A DNA stretch of 64,000 nucleotides from Pseudonocardiaceae bacterium YIM PH 21723 (lineage in GTDB: Bacteria > Actinomycetota > Actinomycetes > Mycobacteriales > Pseudonocardiaceae), in contig QZFT01000036.1 in assembly GCA_003600225.1 (NCBI GenBank), positions 28,162 to 92,161 of the forward strand, given 5' to 3'. The notes beneath the pieces are model-generated. The model was not told where the DNA came from. It saw only the letters and a program-made list of their open reading frames with translations, and did no database searches. The translations under genes and the position numbers were made by a program. This document shows positions 18,468 to 27,721 of the stretch, piece by piece; the first letter of the stretch is position 1, and each line of letters starts with the position of its first letter.

Positions 18468-19577
18468 ATGCGGATCGTTCAGCTCGCCAACTTCTATGGA
18501 CCACGCTCCGGCGGTCTCCGGACCGCCCTGCACCATCTCGGCGCCGGTTACGTCGCGGCCGGGCACGAGGTCATCCTCGTCGTGCCCGGCAGCGCGCGGA
18601 ACGACGAAATGATGTCCACCGGCGTCCGGCGGATCACCCTCCCGGCGCCGCGTATCCCCGGCACCGGCGGTTACCGCGTCGTCGATCCGTGGCGGGTGAA
18701 GATCCTCCTCGAAGCGCTCAAACCGGACGCCATCGAATGCTCGGACCGGCTCACGCTGCGCGGCATGGGCCGGTGGGCCCAGGAGCGGGGGGTGCCGAGC
18801 GTGGTCATCTCCCACGAGCGCTTCGACCGGCTCCTCGAACAGTTCCTGATGCCCGCCCCCGCCGCCCGCAAGGTGGCGGACTGGGCGAACTCCCGGATGG
18901 CGGCCAACTACGACACCGTCGTGTGCACCACCGGCTTCGCCCGGCAGGAGTTCGACCGCATCGGCGCGCCCAACGTGCTGCAGGTGCCGCTCGGCGTCGA
19001 CCTGGAGACCTTCGGTCCCTGGAACCGGGACGCGGGCCTGAAGGCCGAGCTGGCCGGTGGCGCCGACGCGTTGCTGGTGCACTGCGGGCGGCTCTCCCCG
19101 GAGAAGCGGGTCGAGCGCAGCGTGGACACCGCCGCCGAGATGTACGAGTCCGGGCACAACGTCCGCCTCGTCATCGCCGGGGACGGGCCCAAGCGGGAGT
19201 TCCTGGAGAAGCGCGCGAACGGCCTGCCGGTCACCTTCCTCGGCTTCGTGAACGGCCGGGACGAGGTCGCCAAATTGTTGGCCAGCGCGGATGTCTCCCT
19301 CGCGCCCGGTCCACATGAGACGTTCGGCCTGGCCGCGCTGGAGGCACTGGCCTCCGGCACGCCGGTCGTGGTGTCCGCGTCCAGCGCGCTCGGCGAGATC
19401 ATCCAGCCGGCCTGCGGGGCGGCGGTGGACGACTACGCACCCGCCTTCGCCGGGGCGGTCAGCAACCTGCTGGCCAACCCGGAGGCCGAGCGCCGGGCGG
19501 CGGCCAGGGCGCGGGCCGAGCAGTTCCCGTGGCCGGTCGCGGTGGCGGGCATGCTGGCGGCCCTGCGCGCTAGCTGA
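18468..19577 (+). CDS. GT4-family glycosyltransferase
   Basis: A 369-residue glycosyltransferase with the GT-B fold. The N-terminal domain starts [20 protein letters not shown], which binds the acceptor. The C-terminal donor domain has [29 protein letters not shown] and [20 protein letters not shown]. It lies 113 bases after the MgtA-like gene in the same direction. It probably acts on an envelope lipid or polysaccharide, but neither donor nor acceptor can be read from sequence. Confidence 0.85.
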   Translation: MRIVQLANFYGPRSGGLRTALHHLGAGYVAAGHEVILVVPGSARNDEMMSTGVRRITLPAPRIPGTGGYRVVDPWRVKILLEALKPDAIECSDRLTLRGMGRWAQERGVPSVVISHERFDRLLEQFLMPAPAARKVADWANSRMAANYDTVVCTTGFARQEFDRIGAPNVLQVPLGVDLETFGPWNRDAGLKAELAGGADALLVHCGRLSPEKRVERSVDTAAEMYESGHNVRLVIAGDGPKREFLEKRANGLPVTFLGFVNGRDEVAKLLASADVSLAPGPHETFGLAALEALASGTPVVVSASSALGEIIQPACGAAVDDYAPAFAGAVSNLLANPEAERRAAARARAEQFPWPVAVAGMLAALRAS

Positions 19578-19596
19578 TTCCCGTAGGGTGGGTCCT

Positions 19597-20283
19597 GTGT
19601 CGCGAGCCGGGTTGGATAAGCAGCCGCATGAAGTTGCCGAGATGTTCGACGGCGTGGCCGAGGGCTACGACAAGACGAACTCGGTCCTGACCTTCGGATG
19701 GGACCGGCGCTGGCGGGATGCCACCCGCCGTGCGCTGGAGGCCCAGCCGGGCGAGAAGGTCCTCGATCTCGCCGCGGGTACCGCGGTGTCCACAGTGGAA
19801 TTCGCCCGCTCCGGAGCCTGGTGCGTGGCGGCGGACTTCTCCTTCGGCATGCTCAGCCACGGAAAGCACCGCGACGTGCCCAAGGTGGCCGGCGATGCCA
19901 TGCACCTGCCGTTCGCCGACGACGTCTTCGACGCGGTGACCATCTCCTTCGGGCTGCGCAACGTGCAGGACACCAAGGCCGGGCTCGCCGAGATGGCCCG
20001 GGTGACCAAGCCCGGCGGCCGCCTCGTCATCTGCGAGTTCTCCACGCCGACGTGGAGCCCGTTCCGCTATGCCTATCACCAGGGCGCGCTGCGGATCCTG
20101 CCGTTCATCGCGAGCCGGTTCGCCTCCAACCCGGAGGCCTACACCTACCTGGCCGATTCCATCCGGGCCTGGCCCGACCAGCGGGAACTCGGTGAGATCA
20201 TCGAGTCCGCCGGCTGGGGGCAGGTGGCCTGGCGCAACCTGACCGGTGGCGCCGTGGCACTCCATCGCGCTATCAAGCCATGA
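19597..20283 (+). CDS. menG: Demethylmenaquinone methyltransferase MenG
   Basis: A 228-residue SAM methyltransferase that methylates demethylmenaquinone to menaquinone. UbiE/MenG signature segments are [40 protein letters not shown] and [11 protein letters not shown]. The GTG at 19597 is chosen because the product opens like other actinobacterial MenG proteins, and because TAGGGT lies at 19584-19589, the right distance for a leaderless transcript. An upstream-extended frame overlaps the previous gene and is not used. Confidence 0.94.
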   Translation: MSRAGLDKQPHEVAEMFDGVAEGYDKTNSVLTFGWDRRWRDATRRALEAQPGEKVLDLAAGTAVSTVEFARSGAWCVAADFSFGMLSHGKHRDVPKVAGDAMHLPFADDVFDAVTISFGLRNVQDTKAGLAEMARVTKPGGRLVICEFSTPTWSPFRYAYHQGALRILPFIASRFASNPEAYTYLADSIRAWPDQRELGEIIESAGWGQVAWRNLTGGAVALHRAIKP

Positions 20284-20332
20284 CGCAGCTCACCTAGACT
20301 GCGGGTATCGCAGCCAAGCCTGAGGGAGTCGC

Positions 20333-21616
20333 ATGAGTCGCAAGCAGCCCGGAGACGACGCCGAAGTCATCGTTGTCGGCGCCGGACCGGCGGGTTCCGC
20401 AGCGGCCACCTACCTGGCCAAGGCCGGGCTCGACGTACTGGTGCTGGAGAAGACCGTCTTCCCCCGGGAGAAGGTCTGCGGTGACGGCCTCACCCCGCGT
20501 GGCGTGAAGCAGCTCATCGACCTCGGCATCGACACCCGGCCGCAGGCCGGCTGGCTGCACAACAAGGGCCTGCGCGTGGTCGGCGGCGGCATCACCCTGG
20601 AGCTGGACTGGCCGGATCTGGCCAGCTTCCCGCCCTACGGCCTGGTCCGCCCGCGGCAGGACTTCGACGAGCTGCTAGCCAACAACGCCAAGGCGCACGG
20701 TGCCCGGATCATCGAGCACACCACGATCACCGGCGCGATCACCGACAAGACCGGCCGGATCGTCGGCGTCGAGGGCAAGCAGGGACCGGACAAGACCCCG
20801 GTCACCTACAAGGCCCCGCTGGTGCTGGCCTGCGACGGCGTCTCCGCGCGCACCGCGCTGAGCGTGGGGCTGGACAAGATCGAGAGCCGGCCGATGGGCG
20901 TCGCGGTGCGGCGCTACTACACCAGCGTGCGCACCAAGGACGACTACCTGGAGTCGCACCTGGAGCTGTGGGACCGGTCCGACCCGGCCAACCCGGTGCT
21001 GCTGCCCGGCTACGGCTGGATCTTCGGCATGGGCGACGGCACCGTCAACGTCGGCCTGGGCATCCTGTCCACCTCCAAGGCGTACGGCACCACCGACTAC
21101 CGGCAGCTGCTGCGGTCCTGGCTGGATCACACCCCCGAGGAGTGGGAGCTGCGCGAGGAGCACGCCGCGGGCAAGATCGGCGGCGCCGCGTTGCCGATGG
21201 GCTTCAACCGGACCCCGCACTACCGCAACGGCCTGCTGCTGGTCGGTGACGCGGGTGGCATGGTGAACCCGTTCAACGGCGAGGGCATCGGCTACGCCAT
21301 GGAATCCGCGCGGATCGCCGCCGAGCACGTGATCCACGCGTTGTCCCGGACCACCGCGGACTCCCGCGAGCGGGCGCTGCACGGCTATCCGGTGGCGCTG
21401 CAGGAGAGCCTCGGCGGCTACTACCGGCTGGGCAACCTGTTCACCAAGATCATCGCCAACCCGGCCATCATGCGGAACGCCACCAAGCACGGCCTGCCCC
21501 GCAAGCGCCTGATGCAGTTCGTGCTCAAGCTGCTGGCCGGCCTCTACGACAAGCGCGACGGCGACTTCGACGACCGCGTGATCGCCACGCTGACCCGGCT
21601 GGCGCCCAGCGTCTGA
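20333..21616 (+). CDS. menJ: Menaquinone/geranylgeranyl reductase (MenJ-like)
   Basis: A 427-residue flavoprotein. The FAD-binding GAGPAGSAAATYLAKAGLDV lies at the N-terminus, followed by CGDGLTPRG, and a second FAD motif LLVGDAGGMVNPFNGEGIGYAMESA lies near residue 305. The family saturates prenyl chains; in mycobacteria MenJ (Rv0561c) reduces one isoprene unit of menaquinone. The menG neighbour supports that role. A GGGAG ribosome site lies upstream. In many actinobacteria this gene is followed by nuoA; here about 13.9 kb intervenes. Confidence 0.9.
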   Translation: MSRKQPGDDAEVIVVGAGPAGSAAATYLAKAGLDVLVLEKTVFPREKVCGDGLTPRGVKQLIDLGIDTRPQAGWLHNKGLRVVGGGITLELDWPDLASFPPYGLVRPRQDFDELLANNAKAHGARIIEHTTITGAITDKTGRIVGVEGKQGPDKTPVTYKAPLVLACDGVSARTALSVGLDKIESRPMGVAVRRYYTSVRTKDDYLESHLELWDRSDPANPVLLPGYGWIFGMGDGTVNVGLGILSTSKAYGTTDYRQLLRSWLDHTPEEWELREEHAAGKIGGAALPMGFNRTPHYRNGLLLVGDAGGMVNPFNGEGIGYAMESARIAAEHVIHALSRTTADSRERALHGYPVALQESLGGYYRLGNLFTKIIANPAIMRNATKHGLPRKRLMQFVLKLLAGLYDKRDGDFDDRVIATLTRLAPSV

Positions 21617-21625
21617 CCTGCTTGT

Positions 21626-21678
21626 CCGAAGTTGGCGATGTTCGGGGAAGGAACGAGCCCGAACATCGCCAACTTCGG
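21626..21678. repeat. 53-bp palindromic repeat, copy A
   Basis: A perfect inverted repeat: 21-base arms (21626-21646 and 21658-21678; left arm begins CCGAAGTTGGCGATG) around an 11-base loop. It starts nine bases after the menJ stop and ends 23 bases before the permease ATG. Three further copies lie at 32897, 43002 and 45787. Possible terminator for menJ, but its dispersal marks it as a repeat family. Confidence 0.9.
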
Positions 21679-21701
21679 GACCGATGCACTGGGGGTGGAG
21701 G

Positions 21702-23042
21702 ATGGAGCGTAGGTCTATTGAGCCGGTGCCGGCTGGGGAGCGGCATGGGCATCCGCGGAGTCTGTTCACGCTGTGGTTCGCGGCGAACATGCAGATCACC
21801 TCGGCGGTGACCGGGGCGGTCACCGTGGTGTCCGGGCTGAGTCCGCTGTGGGGGCTCGTCGCCATCGTGCTGGGCAACGTGATCGGCTCGGTGCCGATGG
21901 CGTTGCACGCGGCGCAGGGGCCGAAGCTGGGTATCCCGCAGATGATCCAGTCCCGGGCGCAGTTCGGCGTCTACGGCGCGGTGTTCCCGCTGATCCTCGT
22001 GGTGCTGATGTACCTGGGCTACAACGCCAGCGGCGACGTGCTCGGCGGCCAGGCGGTCGCGCAGATCACCGGGTTGCCGATCGACCTGACCATCCTGGTC
22101 TACGCGGCCCTGTCCGCGTTGATCGCGCTGGTCGGCTACCGGCTGATCCACCGGTTCGGCTGGATCGCCTCCGCGGTCTCGGTGATCACCTTCGTCTACC
22201 TGAGCTTCCGGCTGTTCACTGGGCACGACATCGGCGCGCTGCTGGCGGAGTCCACACTGGACTGGCCGAAGTTCCTGCTGGCACTGTCCATTGTGGTCTC
22301 CTGGCAGCTCACCTTCGGCCCGTACGTCGCGGACACCTCGCGGTACCTGCCGGAGTCCACGTCGACCAGGGCCACGTTCTGGTGGACCTACGGCGGCACC
22401 GCGCTCGGCGCGGCGTGGGCGATGAGCTTCGGCGCGCTGGCCTACGCGGTGGCGGGCAAGGCGTTCAAGGGCCACGAGGTGGCGTACATCGTCGGCCTCG
22501 GCCCGGCGGCGCTGTTGATCCCGCTGTTGCTGGCCATCGCGATCGGCAAGTTCACCGTGAACGTGCTGAACATCTACGGCGGCTACATGACCGTGGCCAC
22601 CACGATCACCGCGGCCCGGCCCACCCGGGAACTGTCCACAGTGGCCAGAACGGTGTGCATCGTCGCGTTCGCGGCGGTGGGCGGGATCGTCGCGGTGCTC
22701 GGACGCGGGGAGTTTCTCGGCAACTTCCTGCTGTTCCTGCACTTCCTGCTGTACTTCCTCACCCCGTGGAGCGCGATCAACCTGGTCGACTTCTACCTGG
22801 TGCGCAAGGCCGACTACGACCTGGCAGCCATGTACGACCCGAACGGCCACTATGGACGGTGGTCCGTGCCGGCGCTGGTCGCCTACGTGCTGGGGATCGC
22901 GGTGCAGCTGCCGTTCGCCGAGTTCACCGGCCCGCTGATCCCGGGCGCCGACCTGTCCTGGCTGCTCGGGCTGGCGGTTCCCGGCCTGCTCTACTGGCTG
23001 CTGCTCAGGAACCGCCCTCGAGCTGTACCGGGCCCACGTTGA
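21702..23042 (+). CDS. NCS1-family nucleobase (cytosine/purine) permease
   Basis: A 446-residue membrane transporter with about twelve hydrophobic segments. It opens MERRSIEPVPAGERHG and continues with a LFTLWFAANMQ first helix, typical of NCS1 cytosine/purine/hydantoin permeases. The ATG at 21702 is used; a second in-frame ATG at 21684 is possible. The substrate cannot be told from sequence, and no catabolic gene such as a deaminase is adjacent. Its 3' end overlaps the convergent small membrane gene by 38 bases. Confidence 0.88.
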   Translation: MERRSIEPVPAGERHGHPRSLFTLWFAANMQITSAVTGAVTVVSGLSPLWGLVAIVLGNVIGSVPMALHAAQGPKLGIPQMIQSRAQFGVYGAVFPLILVVLMYLGYNASGDVLGGQAVAQITGLPIDLTILVYAALSALIALVGYRLIHRFGWIASAVSVITFVYLSFRLFTGHDIGALLAESTLDWPKFLLALSIVVSWQLTFGPYVADTSRYLPESTSTRATFWWTYGGTALGAAWAMSFGALAYAVAGKAFKGHEVAYIVGLGPAALLIPLLLAIAIGKFTVNVLNIYGGYMTVATTITAARPTRELSTVARTVCIVAFAAVGGIVAVLGRGEFLGNFLLFLHFLLYFLTPWSAINLVDFYLVRKADYDLAAMYDPNGHYGRWSVPALVAYVLGIAVQLPFAEFTGPLIPGADLSWLLGLAVPGLLYWLLLRNRPRAVPGPR

Positions 23043-23478
23043 GTTCGCCCCGCATCGCCAGCTGGAGCTCGCGCAGCGCCGCGCTGTAGGACCGGCGAAG
23101 CTCCTTGTACTCCTCGGTCTCCAGCGAACGGCCCTCTGCCAGCAGGTCGCGAATCTTCCGCAGCGACTTGAAGGCCCGCTCGCCGTGATCCACCACGTCC
23201 TGCTGGGCGACGAGGGCGAGCTGGTAGCGCATCGCGTAACAGCCCGCGTCGCGGAACGCGTTCCGGATGTCGTTGCCCCTGGCGCCCGTGGCGAACTCGC
23301 TGCGCATCCGTTCGTGGGCCTCGGTGAACGCGGCAAGCAGGCCCACGTAGGTCTCGTGGGCCAGCTTGCGGCGATCCCTGATCTGTTCGCGCCGCCACTT
23401 GGACCGTTCGTTCAGCATGGTCGCCAGCAACGCGATCACCGCACCGAAAGCCGTGCTGGCCAACGTCATCCACTGCAT
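23005..23478 (-). CDS. Hypothetical protein with one membrane helix and coiled coil
   Basis: A 157-residue protein. A short N-terminal membrane segment (TLASTAFGAVIALLATML) is followed by a highly charged helical region (ERSKWRREQIRDRRKLAHETY) and further helices, suggesting a membrane-anchored coiled coil. It starts four bases after the stop of the last SDR gene, so it is probably the final gene of that operon. No family was recognised. Confidence 0.7.
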   Translation of the reverse strand: MQWMTLASTAFGAVIALLATMLNERSKWRREQIRDRRKLAHETYVGLLAAFTEAHERMRSEFATGARGNDIRNAFRDAGCYAMRYQLALVAQQDVVDHGERAFKSLRKIRDLLAEGRSLETEEYKELRRSYSAALRELQLAMRGELNVGPVQLEGGS

Positions 23479-23482
23479 GCGA

Positions 23483-24292
23483 TCAGCCTAGGCGGCGCAG
23501 GGTGGACTCGATGAGGGTCATCACGGGGTAGTAGTGGGTCGGGGTGATCCGGGTGATGATGTCCACCAGGTGCGCGTCCGGGCCGACCAGGATCCGGGCC
23601 TTGCCGGCGTCCACGCCCTGATGGATCGTCCTGGCCGCCGAGTCCGGGGTGGTCCGGGCGATCTGCTCGAAGTCCCGCGCCGCGCGGGCCGCGTCCGTGC
23701 CCTCGGCCACGCGGGCGTCCCGGGCGATGTTGGTCTTGATGCCGCCGGGGTGGATGTTGATGGCGCGCACGCCGGTGCCGCGCAGTTCCTGGCGCAGGGC
23801 GTCGGTGTAGCCGCGTACCGCGAACTTGGAGGCGCAGTAGGCGCTGTTCGTCGGAGTGCCCGCCAGCCCGTAGATGCTGGAGGTGTTCACGATGGCACCG
23901 GCGTTCTGTTCTAGCAGGATCGGCAGGTAGGCCTTGGTGCCGTGGACGACCCCGTGGAAGTTGATGTCGTCCAGCCACTGGTCGTCGGCCGGATCGCTGT
24001 TCGCGACGGTGCCGGACACCGCCACGCCCGCGTTGTTGAACACCGCGGCCAGCGAGCCGGGCAGCCAGTCGCGGACCTCGGCGGCGAAGGCCAGCTGCGC
24101 CGCGTTGTCGCTGACGTCCAGGACCCGGTGCAGCACCGGTCCCCGCAGGCTCTCCGCCGTCGCGCGCAGCCCGGTCTCGTTCACGTCGGTGATCGCGACC
24201 GGGCAGCCGGCACCGCTCAGCCGCCTCGCGAGGCTGCGCCCGATTCCCGAGGCGGCACCGGTGATGACGACGGCGTTTCCAGCGAGCTTCAT
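23483..24292 (-). CDS. SadH-like short-chain dehydrogenase/reductase (SDR-1)
   Basis: A 269-residue NAD(P)-dependent oxidoreductase. The cofactor motif TGAASGIG lies at residues 11-18, followed by NNAG and the catalytic SSIYG, YCASK set (Ser, Tyr, Lys). The C-terminal ARILVGPDAHLVD, ITPTHYYPV block is shared with the mycobacterial SadH group (Rv3085-like), found beside MymA-type monooxygenases. A good AGGGGGAAAA ribosome site is present. It is one of four paralogues in this operon; the substrate, perhaps a lipid-derived alcohol or ketone, is an inference. Confidence 0.9.
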   Translation of the reverse strand: MKLAGNAVVITGAASGIGRSLARRLSGAGCPVAITDVNETGLRATAESLRGPVLHRVLDVSDNAAQLAFAAEVRDWLPGSLAAVFNNAGVAVSGTVANSDPADDQWLDDINFHGVVHGTKAYLPILLEQNAGAIVNTSSIYGLAGTPTNSAYCASKFAVRGYTDALRQELRGTGVRAINIHPGGIKTNIARDARVAEGTDAARAARDFEQIARTTPDSAARTIHQGVDAGKARILVGPDAHLVDIITRITPTHYYPVMTLIESTLRRLG

Positions 24293-24382
24293 GGATTTTC
24301 CCCCTACTTCCGTTGGCAGAAGCAGGTTTTCACTCCGGCGTAAGAGCCCCGCATGATCGGCGTAAGGGGCCTGTATGAATCG

Positions 24383-25216
24383 TCAGGGCAGCAGTTTGCG
24401 GATCCGGGAGATGGCGCCGACACCCAGCCCCAGCAGCTCGAAGTAGTAGGTGGGGGTGATCCGGGTGACCGCGTCGAACACGTGCGCGTCGATGCCGATC
24501 AGGATCCGGGCCAGGCCGCCGTCCACTCCCTTGTGGATGATCGACGCCGCCACCTCGGGCGTGGTCATCGCGACGCGTTCGAACCGGCGGGCCAGGGCCT
24601 CCAGGTCGACGCCGTCGGCCACCCGGGCGTTGCGGGCGATGTTGGTCTTGATGCCGCCGGGGTGGATGTTGACCGCCCGCACGCCGGTGCCGCGCAGTTC
24701 CTGGCGCAGCGCGTCGGTGTAGCCGCGCACGGCGAACTTGGACGCGCTGTAGGCGGCGTTGCCGGGCATGGCGGCCAGGCCGTAGACGCTGGAGGTGTTC
24801 ACGACGGCGCCGGCCTTCTGCTCCAGCAGGATCGGCAGGAAGGCCTTGGTGCCGTAGACGACGCCGTGGAAGTTGATGCCGTCCAGCCAGAGTTCGTCCT
24901 CCAGCTTGCCCTCGGCGACCGTGTTGTTCACCGCGACGCCCGCGTTGTTGAACACCGCGGCCAACGGCGCGGGCAACCAGTCCCGCACCTGGCCCGCCCA
25001 CTCCAGCTGTGCCTCGTTGTCGCTCACGTCGAGGACCTTGGCCAGTACCGGCCCCGGCAGGCTCGCGGCGGTCTCCTTGAGGCCCTCGGTGTTCCAGTCG
25101 GTGATGGCCACCGGGGAGCCGAGTTCGCTCAGGCGCTGGGCGAGCGCGCGGCCGATGCCGGAGGCGGCACCGCTGATCACGACGGGGTTACCGGCCAGCT
25201 GCAGGCGGTTGGACAT
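24383..25216 (-). CDS. SadH-like short-chain dehydrogenase/reductase (SDR-2)
   Basis: A 277-residue paralogue of the flanking genes. TGxxxGIG reads SGAASGIGR, so the first Thr is Ser. The catalytic residues are in NTSSVYGL and YSASKFAVRGY. The C-terminus ends in ITPTYYFELLGLGVGAISRIRKLLP, longer and more hydrophobic than in SDR-1 and possibly membrane-associating. A GAGGG ribosome site precedes the ATG. It lies 90 bases upstream of SDR-1 in the same transcription direction, with a weak GCCCC/GGGGC hairpin in that gap (24346-24370). Confidence 0.9.
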   Translation of the reverse strand: MSNRLQLAGNPVVISGAASGIGRALAQRLSELGSPVAITDWNTEGLKETAASLPGPVLAKVLDVSDNEAQLEWAGQVRDWLPAPLAAVFNNAGVAVNNTVAEGKLEDELWLDGINFHGVVYGTKAFLPILLEQKAGAVVNTSSVYGLAAMPGNAAYSASKFAVRGYTDALRQELRGTGVRAVNIHPGGIKTNIARNARVADGVDLEALARRFERVAMTTPEVAASIIHKGVDGGLARILIGIDAHVFDAVTRITPTYYFELLGLGVGAISRIRKLLP

Positions 25217-25278
25217 GAGAATCCCTCACTTCCGTTCGGGAGCAGACTCTCATGCCCGGTTGATCACCCGCGCGGGGG

Positions 25279-26103
25279 TCACTTTCCCTTTGGTGACGGC
25301 AGAAGCTTGGTCAGCACCGAGTAGTAGTGCGTCGGTGTGAGCCGGGTGAGCAGATCGATGAGGTGGGCGTCCGGGCCGACCAGGATCCGGGCCTTACCGC
25401 GGTCCACGCCCCGGTGGATGATCTCGGCGGCCTTGTCCGCGGTGGTCCGCATGAGGGCGTCGTACCTCTTGATCACCTCCTCGTGGCTGACCGCACCCTC
25501 CTCGGTGAACCGGGAGTTGCGGGCGATGTCGGTCTTGACCCCGCCGGGATGCACGGTGATCGCCCGGATCTCCGTGCCGCGCAGTTCGTTGCGCAGCGAC
25601 TCGGTGAACCCGCGTACGGCGAATTTCGAGGCGCTGTAGGCACTGCCGCCCGGCGAGCCGGCCAGGCCCCAGACGCTGGAGGTGTTCACCATCGCCCCGG
25701 ATCCCTGCGCCAACAGGATCGGCAGGAAGGCCCGGGTCGCGTAGACCACCCCGTGGAAGTTGATGTTGTCCAGCCACTGGTCGTCCTCGGGATTGCCGCC
25801 GGTGATGCTGCCCATCACGCCGACACCCGCGTTGTTGAACACCCCGGCCAGCGGTCCGGGCAGCCACTCCCGCACCTGCGCCGCCCACTCGTGCTGGGCC
25901 TCATTGTCGCTGACATCCAGGACATGGGTGAGCACGTTGCCGGTCAGCCCGGCGGCGGTCTCCTTGAGCCCGGCCTCGTTCCAGTCGGTGATCGCCACCG
26001 GCGAGCCGAGCCGGCTGAGCCGCTGGGCCAGGGCCCGGCCGATACCGGAAGCCGCGCCACTGATCACCACTGGATTCCCGGCCAGTGCCAGGTGTTGAGA
26101 CAT
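25279..26103 (-). CDS. SadH-like short-chain dehydrogenase/reductase (SDR-3)
   Basis: A 274-residue paralogue with SGAASGIGR, NNAG, NTSSVWGL and YSASKFAVRGF. Compared with its sisters it has an insertion before the final domain (RFTEEGAVSHEEVIKRYDAL). The likely ribosome site (AAGGGGGG) lies in the 3' arm of a 12-base-pair hairpin just upstream, so initiation could be reduced by folding. It is 63 bases downstream of the flavin monooxygenase gene. Confidence 0.9.
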   Translation of the reverse strand: MSQHLALAGNPVVISGAASGIGRALAQRLSRLGSPVAITDWNEAGLKETAAGLTGNVLTHVLDVSDNEAQHEWAAQVREWLPGPLAGVFNNAGVGVMGSITGGNPEDDQWLDNINFHGVVYATRAFLPILLAQGSGAMVNTSSVWGLAGSPGGSAYSASKFAVRGFTESLRNELRGTEIRAITVHPGGVKTDIARNSRFTEEGAVSHEEVIKRYDALMRTTADKAAEIIHRGVDRGKARILVGPDAHLIDLLTRLTPTHYYSVLTKLLPSPKGK

Positions 26104-26109
26104 GAGAAA

Positions 26110-26142
26110 CCCCCCTTGTTTCGGCTATCCAAACAAGGGGGG
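26110..26142 (-). promoter_or_regulatory. Hairpin covering the ribosome site of SDR-3
   Basis: On the minus strand CCCCCCTTGTTT pairs perfectly with AAACAAGGGGGG around nine bases. It lies between the monooxygenase stop (26167) and the SDR-3 start (26103). It could act as an intra-operon terminator or as a structure hiding the AAGGGGGG ribosome site; a T-run is only three bases. Confidence 0.6.
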
Positions 26143-26166
26143 CTGAAAATTTTCCCAAAGGCGATC

Positions 26167-27639
26167 CTAGGTATGTGCCGCTTCCCTGACCGGAGCCTTG
26201 CTCAGTCGCAGCACGCCATCGTCGATCTTGGCCCGGGGAACCAGGAAGGCGTCCTTGGGGAAGTTCGTCGACGGCCGCCACGGGCCCTTCGAACCGGCCT
26301 TGGGCATGAGTTTCGCGGCGCGCTGGATGTACCCGGAGGCGAGGTCCAGTACCGGCTGCTCCTGCATGCTGGGGTCGTCCTGCACCGCCTCGAACCGGTT
26401 GTAGCCGTGGGCATCCATGTGCTCCAGCAACCGGGTCAGGTAGGCGGCGACGATGTTGACCTTCAGCGTCCAGGAGAAGTTGGGGTAGCCGATGGTGACC
26501 ACGGTGTTCGGCAGGCCGCTGAGCAGCATGGTGCGGTACATCCACGCCTGAGCAGGGTCGAATGGCGTGCCGTCCACGGTGATCGGTACGCCGCCGAGGA
26601 ACTGGACCTCCAGGCCGGTCGCGGTGATCACCACGTCGGCCTCCAGTTCCTGGCCGGACTTCAGTTGCACGCTCTTGCCGGTGAAGCCGGTGATGTGGTC
26701 GGTGACCACCGAGGCCTTGCCGTCCCGGATGGCGGCGAACAGGTCGCCGTCCGGCACGATGCAGACCCGCTGGTCCCACGGGGCGTACTTCGGCTTGAAG
26801 TGGGTGTCCACCGCGTAGCCCTTGGGCAGCGACAGTTTGTTCGCCTGCCGGACCAGGGCCCTGGCCGCCTTGGGGAACGCGCGGAAGGCCCAGTACATGC
26901 CGGCCATGGTGCCGACGTTCTTGGCGCGGATCAGCGGGTAGGACAGCTTGTGGCCGAGCACCTTGCGTAAGGCGACCGTGGTCGGGTCCGCCTTGGGCAC
27001 CGGCAGCACGTACGTCGGCGAGCGCTGGAGCATCGTGACGTGTGCGGCGGTGTCGGCCATGGACGGCACCAGGGTCACCGCGGTGGCCCCGCTGCCGATG
27101 ATCACGACCTTCTTGCCCGTGTAGTCCAGGTCCTCCGGCCAGAACTGCGGGTGGACCACCGGGCCGTCGAAGTTCTCGATTCCGGGGATCTCCGCCCGGT
27201 AGCCCGCCTCGTAGCGGTAGTAGCCGACGCACCAGTGCACGATCGTCGCGGTGATCGTGACCTGCTCACCGCCGTGTTCCGCGGTGATGGTCCACAGGTT
27301 GTCCACAGAGGACCAGTCCGCGGCGATCACCTTGTGCCCGAAGCGGATCGAGTCGAAGAAGCCGCCGTCCTTCGCGGTGTCCTCGACGTACTGCCGGATC
27401 GCGTCACCCGGGGCGAGCAGGTGGGTGGAGTCCCACGGCCGGAATCCGTACGCGAAGGTCTGCGCGTCCGAGTCGGAGCGGATTCCCGGGTACCGGAACA
27501 GGTCCCAGGTGCCGCCGACCCGTTCCCGGCCCTCCAGGATCGCGAGCGAGCGGCCGGGGAACTCCTGCCGGATGTGGTGTGCGGCGCCCACTCCGGCGAC
27601 ACCCGCACCGATGATCAACACGTCGACGTGCTCAGTCAT
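26167..27639 (-). CDS. Flavin-containing (Baeyer-Villiger-type) monooxygenase, MymA/EthA-like (FMO-1)
   Basis: A 490-residue FAD/NADPH monooxygenase. It begins VDVLIIGAGVAGVGAAHHI (FAD Rossmann motif), then ERVGGTWDLFRYPGIRSDSD. The type I Baeyer-Villiger fingerprint FxGxxxHxxxWP is FDGPVVHPQFWP, followed by the NADPH motif VVIIGSGATAVTLVPSMA. These match mycobacterial MymA and EthA. The ATG at 27639 follows AAGGAAAG; a longer frame to 27783 encodes unrelated sequence. It is paralogous to FMO-2, 82 bases upstream. Confidence 0.92.
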   Translation of the reverse strand: MTEHVDVLIIGAGVAGVGAAHHIRQEFPGRSLAILEGRERVGGTWDLFRYPGIRSDSDAQTFAYGFRPWDSTHLLAPGDAIRQYVEDTAKDGGFFDSIRFGHKVIAADWSSVDNLWTITAEHGGEQVTITATIVHWCVGYYRYEAGYRAEIPGIENFDGPVVHPQFWPEDLDYTGKKVVIIGSGATAVTLVPSMADTAAHVTMLQRSPTYVLPVPKADPTTVALRKVLGHKLSYPLIRAKNVGTMAGMYWAFRAFPKAARALVRQANKLSLPKGYAVDTHFKPKYAPWDQRVCIVPDGDLFAAIRDGKASVVTDHITGFTGKSVQLKSGQELEADVVITATGLEVQFLGGVPITVDGTPFDPAQAWMYRTMLLSGLPNTVVTIGYPNFSWTLKVNIVAAYLTRLLEHMDAHGYNRFEAVQDDPSMQEQPVLDLASGYIQRAAKLMPKAGSKGPWRPSTNFPKDAFLVPRAKIDDGVLRLSKAPVREAAHT

Positions 27640-27660
27640 GATCACTTTCCTTGGGGTACG

Positions 27661-27699
27661 CCGAAGGACCGCATCGCCCCTCGGGATGCGGTACTTCGG
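27661..27699. terminator. Hairpin between the two monooxygenase genes
   Basis: Fifteen-base arms (CCGAAGGACCGCATC and GATGCGGTACTTCGG) pair with one mismatch around nine bases. No U-tract follows. It may be a terminator or an attenuator or stabiliser between FMO-2 and FMO-1. Confidence 0.5.
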
Positions 27700-27721
27700 T
27701 GCCGGTGGTGTTCTGCCGGTT

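Noticed and set aside
21626..21678. Repeat copy A as an ordinary terminator only
   Set aside because: The same 53-base structure occurs at three other sites, two of them inside an operon between coupled genes, so terminator function alone does not explain it.
27289..27310. Two TCCACA boxes inside the FMO-1 gene
   Set aside because: They lie in coding sequence with different spacing (about 12 bases), so they are not counted with the 19-base pairs.
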